The notes beneath the pieces were generated by a model that was given only the letters and a program-made list of their open reading frames with translations, was not told the DNA's origin and did not search any database. From the NCBI GenBank assembly GCA_903877345.1, contig CAIRDL010000310.1:1-6151 (forward strand): a stretch of 6,151 bases of DNA, in the 5' to 3' direction. This DNA is from an uncultured Oscillochloris sp. Lineage in GTDB: Bacteria > Chloroflexota > Chloroflexia > Chloroflexales > Chloroflexaceae. Shown one piece after another: positions 1 to 6,028 of this stretch. Numbering within the stretch: the stretch's first letter is position 1; each line of letters starts with the position of its first letter. The translations under genes were made by a program, and so were the position numbers.

Positions 1-43
1 AGCGGTTTAGTGCAACCCAATGGGCTAAAGCCGCTAAAGCGGG
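1..43. repeat. Palindromic dispersed repeat (CTAAAGC family) downstream of the BNR gene
   Basis: AGCGGTTTAG (1-10) pairs imperfectly with CTAAAGCCGCT (25-35), allowing one bulged base. The 8-mer GCTAAAGC occurs twice with a 9-bp period (24-31 and 33-40), and CCGCT-AA-AGCGG (31-42) is a small hairpin. The same GCTTTAGC/CTAAAG vocabulary appears in the repeats around 3110-3154 and 3260-3275. It is probably a copy of a genome-wide REP-like family; it may continue left of the window. Confidence 0.55.
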
Positions 44-57
44 TGAAGCCCTTCTAT

Positions 58-78
58 CCCAGGGCTACAGCTCCTGGG
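58..78. other. Small inverted repeat over the BNR gene stop codon
   Basis: CCCAGG (58-63) and CCTGGG (73-78) form a 6-bp stem with a 9-nt loop that contains the stop codon of the BNR gene (65-67). No T-run follows on the minus strand, so it is not a convincing intrinsic terminator. It could slightly affect termination of translation or protect the 3' end. Confidence 0.3.
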
Positions 79-1681
79 CTTTACGGGCTATTTCCGTAAG
101 CACACCCAGCAATAGCCCCCCAACAACCACGCCCACGCCCACTAACGGAGCCGGGAGCAGACTTGTGCTTGGAGGTGGGGGCAATGTACGAAAGGTGCGC
201 GGCACAGTGGGTGTCGGCAGCAGCACCAAGGCGGCCTCCGGCACCTGCGTCTGCTCCGCCGGTGCTTCCGGCGAGGCTGTCACCGCAAGAGTCGGCGTTG
301 CCTCGTCGCGGGGGATGTCCAAGGTCTGGGTGCTGTACCAGACATTCCGGTCGCCCCAGCCACTCTGTTGGGTGTAGCTAAACCAGACGGCGTGGAGTTG
401 ATTACCCCCTGAGATGACCAGACGGGGCCAGAAGGGAAACGTGGCGTCAGCAGCGACCACCTCGGGCGGCGACCACGTCTGCCCATCCCACGTCAGATGG
501 AGCAATTGAGGGCGGAGCGATAGACTATCGTTCAGGAACCCCGCAACGAGCAGGTGGAGGTGGTTCAGACTATCCGTTGCCAGCGTGTAGCGGTCGAGTG
601 CCGACTCGCGCGGCGGGCGGGCGCGTACATATGGGATAACCGCAGGATCTGACCACGTATCGCCGCCATCCAGCGAGTGTTGGAAGTAAAGACTGTCGTC
701 CAGGGCACTCCGGTAGACGACGAACGGATTGCCGGCACGGTCAAGGCCCAGACTGACCTGGAAGACGGGCGTGTTCGCCAACTGAAAGTGCGTCTGCTCC
801 CGCCAAGTCAACCCGCCGTCATCTGAACGCCGGTAGACACTGTACTCCGGCGCATAGATGCCGAGATACCAGTCGCTCCCGTGATCCCACACCACATGCA
901 CCCGGTCGTGCTGGTCAACCAAGATCTGCATCCGCTCATCGCCGTCGGGCAACTGGGCCAAATTGGTGCGAACCGTCCACGTCTGCCCCCCATCCACCGA
1001 GCGGCGATACATGATCTCGCTGGCGAGATTTGCCTTGCTCTGGCTATACGGGATGGCCTCGTTGTACACCGCGTGCAAGGTTCCGTGCTGATCAACTGCC
1101 AACGCACTGTAGTAGCTTTCGCCAAGACTCAGCGGTCGGCTCCAATGCTGCGCCGACCAAGCCGCGTCGGCTGGTGCGTTCAGACTGCTAACTCGTACGC
1201 ATGTACGGACAAGTACATGCAGTTGCCCGTCCGGCCCGACAACAAGACTATTCCGTACCGTGTAGCCGCCGACACACGTAGCGACGATGTCATTCACTGG
1301 CGACCACGTTTGGCCGCGCAGTTCACGGTAGCGCAGCAGATCGTCATCAGTCTTGATGCCGCTCCGCTGATCCACCCGCTGCTGCCCACTCCCCCAGATT
1401 ACATAGACGGTACCAGCAGCATTGACCGCCAAATCGGGAAACCAGTCACCCCCATTGCTCTCCGAAACTGGATAGGGCGTCGTCCAGCGACTCTGCCCGC
1501 TGGTCGTTTGAGCGGGGGCTGCCAGCGCGACGAGCAACAGTGCAGTCAGGAGTACCAGAAATCCGTATGGCGTTGTGCGGCCTGGGCATGAGGGCGAGAC
1601 GCCCTCATGCGCGGCGGTGAGAGCGGCTCGCCCTCGCTCCCAGGAATCTACAACAGACTTCCAGAAAACTGTACTAGCCAT
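65..1681 (-). CDS. Secreted, membrane-anchored BNR/Asp-box (sialidase-like) beta-propeller protein
   Basis: The protein is 538 aa from the chosen start. Three Asp-box motifs (SxDxGxTW) are clear: SVDGGQTW at about residues 228-235, SDDGGLTW at 286-293 and SLDGGDTW at 336-343. Degenerate copies such as GQTWSP lie near 123 and 401. Asp boxes mark blades of sialidase-type beta-propellers. I see no FRIP motif, and the arginine triad cannot be assigned by eye, so enzymatic activity is uncertain; it may be a binding propeller. A hydrophobic segment (about 38-55, ending LAAPAQ) looks like a signal peptide or anchor, but a 37-residue lead unusual for a signal peptide precedes it. A Pro/Thr-rich linker (about 460-510) leads to a second hydrophobic segment (about 511-529) followed by ARKAQEL, which suggests a C-terminal membrane anchor. 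The ATG at 1681 was chosen because it overlaps the ligase stop by 8 bp; in-frame ATGs at 1705 and 1732 lie deeper inside the ligase gene. The family is sure, the start and the substrate are not. Confidence 0.85.
   Translation of the reverse strand: MASTVFWKSVVDSWERGRAALTAAHEGVSPSCPGRTTPYGFLVLLTALLLVALAAPAQTTSGQSRWTTPYPVSESNGGDWFPDLAVNAAGTVYVIWGSGQQRVDQRSGIKTDDDLLRYRELRGQTWSPVNDIVATCVGGYTVRNSLVVGPDGQLHVLVRTCVRVSSLNAPADAAWSAQHWSRPLSLGESYYSALAVDQHGTLHAVYNEAIPYSQSKANLASEIMYRRSVDGGQTWTVRTNLAQLPDGDERMQILVDQHDRVHVVWDHGSDWYLGIYAPEYSVYRRSDDGGLTWREQTHFQLANTPVFQVSLGLDRAGNPFVVYRSALDDSLYFQHSLDGGDTWSDPAVIPYVRARPPRESALDRYTLATDSLNHLHLLVAGFLNDSLSLRPQLLHLTWDGQTWSPPEVVAADATFPFWPRLVISGGNQLHAVWFSYTQQSGWGDRNVWYSTQTLDIPRDEATPTLAVTASPEAPAEQTQVPEAALVLLPTPTVPRTFRTLPPPPSTSLLPAPLVGVGVVVGGLLLGVLTEIARKAQEL
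1581..1644. repeat. Nested inverted repeat inside the 5' end of the BNR gene
   Basis: A perfect 11-bp stem, GCATGAGGGCG (1586-1596) with CGCCCTCATGC (1600-1610) around a 3-nt loop, sits inside a larger frame of CCTGGG (1581-1586) and CCCAGG (1639-1644). GAGGGCGAG (1590-1598) can alternatively pair with CTCGCCCTC (1627-1635). This looks like an intergenic-type dispersed palindrome, yet it is read through as about residues 13-33 of the BNR protein, just before its hydrophobic segment. Confidence 0.6.
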
Positions 1682-3083
1682 TGGTCGTCGGCTGAAGTTG
1701 CCCATCTTGGTCAGCCAAGCGGCGCAAGACAATCAGCATACCGAGGAAGATCCAGGTGTAGACGGTGTATTTGTAGCCTGCGATGCCTTGGTTGTAGGCG
1801 AAGGGCAGTAACCAGTCGCCGAAAAACATTGCCACACATCCCCCAAGCCAGCCCGCTGTCGCCGTTAGCGCCAGGGTGCGGCGGAAACCGGACGGCAACC
1901 GCCGACTGAGCCGCCAACCCTCTTGGACGGCAGTCCAGGCTAACCAGAACCAGCAGCCAAGACCCACGAAGCCGAACTGGGCTACGACATCGAGATAGTT
2001 GTTGTGCGTCGAGCGGGCTTCCTGCGGAAAATAGGACATGTAGTAAATCGCGTAACCCGCTGGTCCCGTGCCCAACAGCCAATGATCCTGCACCACCCGC
2101 CAGTTCTGTTCCCAGATGATCAGCCGCTCAAGGCTCCCATCGTTGATGTTATCTTGGGCAACCGTTGCAAAGAAGCCCATGCTAATGACGAGCAGCAAGC
2201 CTGCGAAGGGCAGCATAGCGAAGAAGAGCTTTGGGGAGCGGATAAAGACCAGGGCGGCTAAGGCGACCACACTAGGGAACCAGCCTGAGAGCCAGTCGGC
2301 GTTGACTACCATCACGAGATAGAGGTGCAGGAGTAGCACACCGCCAAGCACCAACCGCCAGAACCAACGGATACCCGGTTGGACGATGAGGAGTCCAAAG
2401 AGCGGTGTCGCCGTCCACAAACTCCAGAGGCCCCGGTCGTTGAGTACCGTCTGGGTAATACCCAAGAGCTGGGTGAGCGTCATCAGGCTCCCGCCGACGA
2501 TAAAGGCCCCGAAGATGAAGCGCAATTGCCGCTCACTGGTCACAAAGTTGCCAATGATCAGCGGCGCGACCAGCGACATCAGGATCGTGATCAGGGCACC
2601 GCTCTGGGTCACGATGAACTTGGGAGCCTTGATCAGCACTGGGTCACGCCATACGATGCCCCAACCGAGCGAGAGCACACAGATGGCACAAAAGACTAAG
2701 ATTGGCAGGTTGAGTGGGGAAGGCGAAAGCGATCCGCCCCGCACGCACACCGCAGCGATCCAGAGGCCACTTAGGACGCAGGTCAGGAGAAGGCTGAGCG
2801 GCAGCGGACTCTCGGTGCCAGTCGGGATCTGAAGCGTCGGTAAGAAGAGCGCCGTCAGGGGCAGGGCGAGGACGAGCGTTTGGGCATATTTCGTAACAAA
2901 GAGCAGCCCCAGGATGCCGAGGATCACACCCAACGGGAGTACGGCCTGCACGGTCAGGCCGTTCCCCAAGCGCAGCCCCATCAGGACGCTACCACCCACG
3001 ACGGCGCTCACCAACCCGCCGACCAACAGCGGTTGCGGCAAACGGCGCTCAGTCCATGTTCGGTAACGCATGTGATCTCTCAT
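1674..3083 (-). CDS. O-antigen ligase / polysaccharide polymerase (Wzy_C, WaaL-like) membrane protein
   Basis: This 469-aa protein is polytopic, with roughly a dozen hydrophobic segments spread from about residue 19 to 454. Its longest hydrophilic stretch lies between about 308 and 368. That loop carries the family signature: an Arg and Trp in RLIIW (320-324), then GTGP (338-341), then HNNYLDVVAQFGFVG starting at His360. This R...W...GxGP...HNxYL...G pattern is typical of the periplasmic loop of Wzy_C-family proteins, which polymerise undecaprenyl-linked glycan repeats or ligate the finished chain to an acceptor. Sequence alone does not separate polymerase from ligase. The Wzz-like gene upstream fits a Wzy-dependent pathway. 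The start at 3083 was chosen because AGGA lies 5 nt upstream; ATG 3071 (preceded by GAGAG) is an alternative. The ATG at 3161 would add 26 residues made entirely of a repeat hairpin and is unlikely. The 3' end overlaps the BNR gene. Confidence 0.9.
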   Translation of the reverse strand: MRDHMRYRTWTERRLPQPLLVGGLVSAVVGGSVLMGLRLGNGLTVQAVLPLGVILGILGLLFVTKYAQTLVLALPLTALFLPTLQIPTGTESPLPLSLLLTCVLSGLWIAAVCVRGGSLSPSPLNLPILVFCAICVLSLGWGIVWRDPVLIKAPKFIVTQSGALITILMSLVAPLIIGNFVTSERQLRFIFGAFIVGGSLMTLTQLLGITQTVLNDRGLWSLWTATPLFGLLIVQPGIRWFWRLVLGGVLLLHLYLVMVVNADWLSGWFPSVVALAALVFIRSPKLFFAMLPFAGLLLVISMGFFATVAQDNINDGSLERLIIWEQNWRVVQDHWLLGTGPAGYAIYYMSYFPQEARSTHNNYLDVVAQFGFVGLGCWFWLAWTAVQEGWRLSRRLPSGFRRTLALTATAGWLGGCVAMFFGDWLLPFAYNQGIAGYKYTVYTWIFLGMLIVLRRLADQDGQLQPTTNG

Positions 3084-3088
3084 AGCAA

Positions 3089-3092
3089 TCCT
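3089..3092 (-). promoter_or_regulatory. Ribosome binding site deciding the ligase start at 3083
   Basis: AGGA lies 5 nt upstream of the ATG at 3083, within the terminal inverted repeat (AGGATTGCTA) of the 98-bp element. The last base of that repeat is also the A of the start codon. A second possible site, GAGAG, precedes the alternative ATG at 3071. Confidence 0.5.
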
Positions 3093-3108
3093 GTTGGGGT
3101 TGTTGCGT

Positions 3109-3154
3109 GGAGTCGAGGCTTTAGCCGGATAGGGCCGCCTAAAGGCTCGACTCC
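3109..3154. repeat. Long hairpin inside the 98-bp element, upstream of the ligase gene
   Basis: Arms 3109-3128 and 3135-3154 pair over 20 positions with two mismatches and a 6-nt loop (GGAGTCGAG... with ...CTCGACTCC). TTTT follows on the plus strand only, where no gene ends. On the minus strand it would be transcribed within the ligase leader, about 26 nt before the chosen start, where it could influence RNA stability or attenuate readthrough from the Wzz-like gene. Confidence 0.7.
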
Positions 3155-3222
3155 TTTTCATAACCTGTGTAGGATTGCTACAACAAGGGTATGGTGGTTC
3201 AACGCAGCTTTACCGTCTGCAT

Positions 3223-3289
3223 GGTTCGTAGTAGCGGCTTCAGCCGCGTTAGCAAGCCTTATACGGGGCTAAAGTCTCTTCTACGAACC
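3223..3289. repeat. 67-bp palindromic element with 9-bp terminal inverted repeats
   Basis: GGTTCGTAG (3223-3231) and CTACGAACC (3281-3289) are exact inverted copies. Inside is a short hairpin GCGGCT-TC-AGCCGC (3234-3247) and a GGGGCTAAAG segment (about 3266-3273) related to the other CTAAAG repeats of the window. It lies in the gap between the Wzz-like gene and the ligase gene and does not encode anything. Likely a REP/MITE-type dispersed repeat. Confidence 0.6.
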
Positions 3290-3310
3290 GTCGCGCTGCC
3301 GCACTCGCCT

Positions 3311-3345
3311 TGAAACCTGGCACCTGACCCCTGAAACCTGACCCC
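3311..3345. repeat. Short degenerate direct repeat (TGAAACCTG) just after the Wzz-like gene
   Basis: TGAAACCTG occurs at 3311-3319 and again at 3332-3340, and CCTGACCCC recurs in the same 35 bp. The repeat ends 2 bp before the stop codon of the Wzz-like gene. No hairpin with a T-run is seen here, so it is not an intrinsic terminator. Confidence 0.55.
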
Positions 3346-3346
3346 T

Positions 3347-5218
3347 TCACTTCGCGGGGGCTGGTGGTGTCTTGGTAAGTGGCGGCTGCTTGGGGCGCGG
3401 GCGCTTCAAGCGCTCAGTCCCTGCTTCCAGTTCAAGCAAATCCTCCCAGGAGTCACGCGCTGCCGTTTGTGGGCAGACTGCCTCCGGCGTTGCCATGATT
3501 TCCGGGGCCGGAAGCGGCGCAGCTGGCTCCTCTGGCCTAATCCCTTCGGCCTGCACTGGCGTATGGACTTGCCCAAAACTCAGCGTGATTCCACTCGCCG
3601 CAACGCGGATTGCAACCTTGCCGAAGCCCCCAACCCGCGTAGGCACCGCCTGCTTGCTCGGACGAACAGCAGCCAATTGAGTCATGACGATCCCGCCAAG
3701 CAAATGGGTCGTGGGCTGGCTCGTAAGTTGTTTAACCACCTTCAGTACCGTTGAGCGTACGTCAAGCTTTCCATTCAACGCGAGCAGCACGCCGTCAACG
3801 TAAGGGGCCAATAGCATCGCGTCAGGCCCCGTCAGGGCGGCTGGCCCATCGAAAATGACCACATCCGCCGCTTGGTAGAGGTGCTTCAGCAGGTCAGGCC
3901 AATACACCGCCGGCACTAGCTCAGCGAAACGCTCGTAGCCCACCGCCCAACCTGAGAGTAGTTGGATCTGCGGATGGGCCGTTGGTTGGATAAAGCGCAT
4001 CAAGCCGATCTCGTACTGTTGTGGCGCTGACGCATTCACCTCATGTTGGTTGACTGCATTGATCTGGAGCTTCGGGAGCGTCTCCAGCAACGCTGTCAGG
4101 TCAGCGCGACTAGTCTCGGCATCAACCAACAGCACGCGGTGTCCGGTGCGTACGTACAACTCGGCGAGATCAAAGGCCAGCGCACTCCGCGCTGCGTGGG
4201 GCTGCGGACTCGTGATGAGCAGCGAGCGGGGCAGTCCATTCCTGGCAGCGCTGATCATATTTGCGTAGAAATCAGCAACGGCCTGCTCGCGCCGAGCACT
4301 GTGCGCCGATCCGGTCGCGGCGGTAAGGGGCACGCTGCCCGGCACTTCACCCAACGCCTTGAGCCCCGTGCGCTGCCTCAATTCGCTCCCCGTGCGCCAG
4401 CGCTCGTCAAACACGTTGAGCACCAACACCGCAAGCACCGCCAACATCAGCCCGCTCGCCGCCGCTGTCCCCAGGGTCAGGGCTAGTTTTTTGGGGAGCG
4501 GCCCCGGCGCAGGGCGAGCCTGCTCAAAGCGCGCCAAGCTGTTGACAAGGCTTTCATTCCGTAGCGCCAATAGTTTGCTGTAGTCCTCAAGATATTTGTC
4601 CCGCGTCTTCTGGAGGGCGTCAAGCTGCTTTTGCAGGTCGCTGAGATCAATGGCTGAACTGAGGGTCTTCAGTTGCTGATCGAGGGTCGCGATCTTCGCT
4701 TCGACATTCTGAAGATTAGTCTGCGCCTCCCGAAGTTGCCGCTCGATCTCGGCCTGTTGCGTTTCCGCATTCCGCGAAGCATTCGGCGTATAGGCAATCA
4801 GTCGGTCGGCAATCGCATTGGCGATGGCCGCACCCCGTTCGGGGTCAGTATCAGTGATACTGAGTACGATTAAGTTGGCCCCTTGGTCTACCCACACATT
4901 CAGCATTTGGTCGCGGATGAGGATCCAGTGAAAGTCGAGCTGGAGTTGTTCGGCGACCGGCGCGAGAATGACCTCGCGTTTCACCATCGAGGCGTAATAG
5001 CTGGCAAGCACATTACTCAGCTTGACGGCGCTCTCATTGGGCGCAGCCACCGCAAAGTTATTGCCGACCATCAGGGTTGCCTGGGCAACAAAGAGATCCG
5101 GCTGCCGGCGAGCAAAGAACCACGTCGTGCCGGTGGCTACGATCACCGCTAAGGCAAGCACGTACCACCAGCGCAGAAAGAGCTTGAGGTAGGTGACAAT
5201 ATCGCGCCAAGTAAGCAT
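3347..5218 (-). CDS. Wzz/Wzc-like chain-length protein with degenerate BY-kinase domain
   Basis: This is a 623-aa inner-membrane protein of the polysaccharide co-polymerase class. Order: short cytoplasmic N-terminus, TM1 (about 17-36), a Wzz-type extracytoplasmic region including a charged coiled-coil (about 150-225), a proline motif RPAPGPLP before TM2 (about 244-269), then a cytoplasmic domain laid out like bacterial tyrosine kinases. In that domain the P-loop position reads TSPQPHAARSALAFDLA (336-352), lacking the Gly-Lys-Ser/Thr of Walker A. The Walker A' position reads VLLVDAETSRADL (362-374), with Glu where the second Asp is usual. The Walker B strand VVIFDGPA (453-460) keeps its Asp. 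There is no Tyr after residue 473, so the usual autophosphorylated Tyr cluster is absent; a Pro/Lys-rich tail (about 555-623) replaces it. Family knowledge says such proteins control chain length; I infer a structural or scaffold role without kinase activity. The start has only a weak GGA about 9 nt upstream. Confidence 0.88.
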   Translation of the reverse strand: MLTWRDIVTYLKLFLRWWYVLALAVIVATGTTWFFARRQPDLFVAQATLMVGNNFAVAAPNESAVKLSNVLASYYASMVKREVILAPVAEQLQLDFHWILIRDQMLNVWVDQGANLIVLSITDTDPERGAAIANAIADRLIAYTPNASRNAETQQAEIERQLREAQTNLQNVEAKIATLDQQLKTLSSAIDLSDLQKQLDALQKTRDKYLEDYSKLLALRNESLVNSLARFEQARPAPGPLPKKLALTLGTAAASGLMLAVLAVLVLNVFDERWRTGSELRQRTGLKALGEVPGSVPLTAATGSAHSARREQAVADFYANMISAARNGLPRSLLITSPQPHAARSALAFDLAELYVRTGHRVLLVDAETSRADLTALLETLPKLQINAVNQHEVNASAPQQYEIGLMRFIQPTAHPQIQLLSGWAVGYERFAELVPAVYWPDLLKHLYQAADVVIFDGPAALTGPDAMLLAPYVDGVLLALNGKLDVRSTVLKVVKQLTSQPTTHLLGGIVMTQLAAVRPSKQAVPTRVGGFGKVAIRVAASGITLSFGQVHTPVQAEGIRPEEPAAPLPAPEIMATPEAVCPQTAARDSWEDLLELEAGTERLKRPRPKQPPLTKTPPAPAK

Positions 5219-5284
5219 GGTTCTGTTTCCGGTACCCCGGCAAGGGGTGTAAAGTTAAGGGAAGCGGATCTTTTTAATTGTCTC

Positions 5285-5347
5285 GTGATGCGTGATCCAT
5301 GATCGGTCAAGGCACTGCTCGGTCACGGATCACGCATTACGGATCAC
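5285..5347. repeat. Inverted heptamer repeats between the GmhB-like and Wzz-like genes
   Basis: GTGATGC-GTGATCC (5285-5298) faces GGATCAC-GCATTAC-GGATCAC (5327-5347). Fourteen positions can pair with one mismatch (5285-5298 with 5327-5340), leaving a 28-nt loop. The units belong to the same 7-bp family as the array at 6029-6140. It starts 5 bp after the stop codon of the GmhB-like gene; the minus strand has an A-rich rather than T-rich stretch after it, so a terminator role is not supported. Confidence 0.65.
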
Positions 5348-5352
5348 GTTGG

Positions 5353-5931
5353 TTAGTGGCTCTGGTGCCGAATCCAATGGGCCGCCTCTAGTAAAGAAGC
5401 GACCACCCGGTCGGGCTGTTGGTGCTGTTCGGTCGCCCCGCGTTGCGCCACGCCAACGTCGGCATCCGTTTGGACAAGAATGGTGCGACAGCCTACCGCG
5501 TGGCCTGCGGCGATGTCGGAAAGGGCATCGCCAACCATGTAGGCCGCAAAGGGATCAATCTGGTACTCCGCCACCAAACGTTGGAGCATGCCCGGGCGCG
5601 GCTTGCGGCAAGGACAGGCTTCGTCGGGCCGATGCGGGCAGAAGCGCACCGCCGTAATCCGTCCTCCCTCGCCCTCGATCACCGCTAACATCCGGCGATG
5701 AATCGCCTCGACCGTCTGTTGCGCCACCAACCCTCGGTTTATAACCGCCTGGTTGGTAACAATGAAGAGCGCACACCTCTGTTCGGTCAACAGGCGCAAC
5801 GCTTCCAATGCGCCTGGTAAAAAGCGAAACTCCTGCCAAGCCTTCACATGGTCGGCGCGCTTGGCATTGATTACCCCATCGCGATCAAGGAAGACTACGG
5901 TGCCCTTGGCTGGCTGCACGTAAGTCGCCAT
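5353..5931 (-). CDS. gmhB: HAD-IIIA phosphatase, D-glycero-D-manno-heptose 1,7-bisphosphate phosphatase (GmhB)-like
   Basis: At 192 aa the protein matches the usual size of the family. HAD motif I is FLDRDGVIN (14-22), with nucleophile Asp16 and general acid Asp18. Motif II is VTNQ (Thr59). A zinc loop follows with Cys98, His100, Cys106 and Cys108 (CPH...CPCRKPRPGM, 98-115). The Mg-binding motif VGDALSDI (133-140) supplies Asp135 and Asp139. This combination is the GmhB signature: removal of the C7 phosphate of heptose bisphosphate on the way to ADP- or GDP-heptose. Related histidinol-phosphate phosphatases share the fold and zinc loop, so the substrate is inferred mainly from the neighbouring glycan genes. 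AGAGGG lies 3 nt upstream of the ATG, and no upstream alternative start is visible. All key residues are present and the gene appears intact. It is the first of the four co-oriented genes in this window, with 134 bp before the Wzz-like gene. Confidence 0.88.
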   Translation of the reverse strand: MATYVQPAKGTVVFLDRDGVINAKRADHVKAWQEFRFLPGALEALRLLTEQRCALFIVTNQAVINRGLVAQQTVEAIHRRMLAVIEGEGGRITAVRFCPHRPDEACPCRKPRPGMLQRLVAEYQIDPFAAYMVGDALSDIAAGHAVGCRTILVQTDADVGVAQRGATEQHQQPDRVVASLLEAAHWIRHQSH

Positions 5932-5990
5932 ACGCCCTCTCTATCACCAGACACGGCGCATCCCAGCCTAGCTACTAGAGCTAAATAGCA

Positions 5991-6019
5991 CCTAAACGGG
6001 GTCACACCCTAGCTGACAA
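5991..6019 (-). promoter_or_regulatory. Weak candidate promoter upstream of the GmhB-like gene
   Basis: On the minus strand TTGTCA (6019-6014, five of six to the -35 consensus) is followed after 17 bp by TTTAGG (5996-5991, only three of six to the -10). It sits about 60-90 bp before the start codon, between the heptamer array and the gene. The poor -10 makes this a tentative call. Confidence 0.2.
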
Positions 6020-6028
6020 AGCTGTTAC

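Larger units (their letters stand above)
3083..3180. mobile_element. 98-bp MITE-like element with 10-bp terminal inverted repeats
   Basis: TAGCAATCCT (3083-3092) and AGGATTGCTA (3171-3180) are exact inverted copies that bracket the long hairpin at 3109-3154. The ends begin and finish with TA, which would fit the TA target duplication of IS630/Tc1-type elements. It contains no coding capacity and no transposase. Calling it mobile is inference from the architecture; a non-mobile palindromic repeat is the alternative. Confidence 0.45.

Noticed and set aside
881..1591. A 236-codon open frame on the plus strand
   Set aside because: It lies wholly antisense to the BNR gene, whose Asp boxes are unmistakable; its translation shows no recognisable motif and it is an antisense shadow in GC-rich DNA.
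2379..2832. Two overlapping plus-strand open frames of 106 and 148 codons
   Set aside because: Both are antisense to the ligase gene; the hydrophilic translations lack any family signature.
3109..3158. Intrinsic terminator (hairpin plus TTTT)
   Set aside because: The T-run follows the hairpin only on the plus strand, where no gene ends; on the minus strand the hairpin is preceded by A residues and followed by the ligase gene.
3084..3161. Extending the ligase gene to the ATG at 3161
   Set aside because: The extra 26 residues are a translation of the palindromic element and have no membrane-protein character; the ATG at 3083 has a better ribosome binding site.
5303..5310. TTGACC on the minus strand as a -35 box for the Wzz-like gene
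   Set aside because: No acceptable -10 hexamer occurs at 16-18 bp downstream.
5285..5340. Intrinsic terminator for the GmhB-like gene
   Set aside because: The inverted repeat is positioned correctly, but its loop is 28 nt and no T-run follows on the minus strand.
5555..5839. A 94-codon minus-strand open frame
   Set aside because: It is an alternative frame of the GmhB-like gene, which carries all the catalytic motifs.
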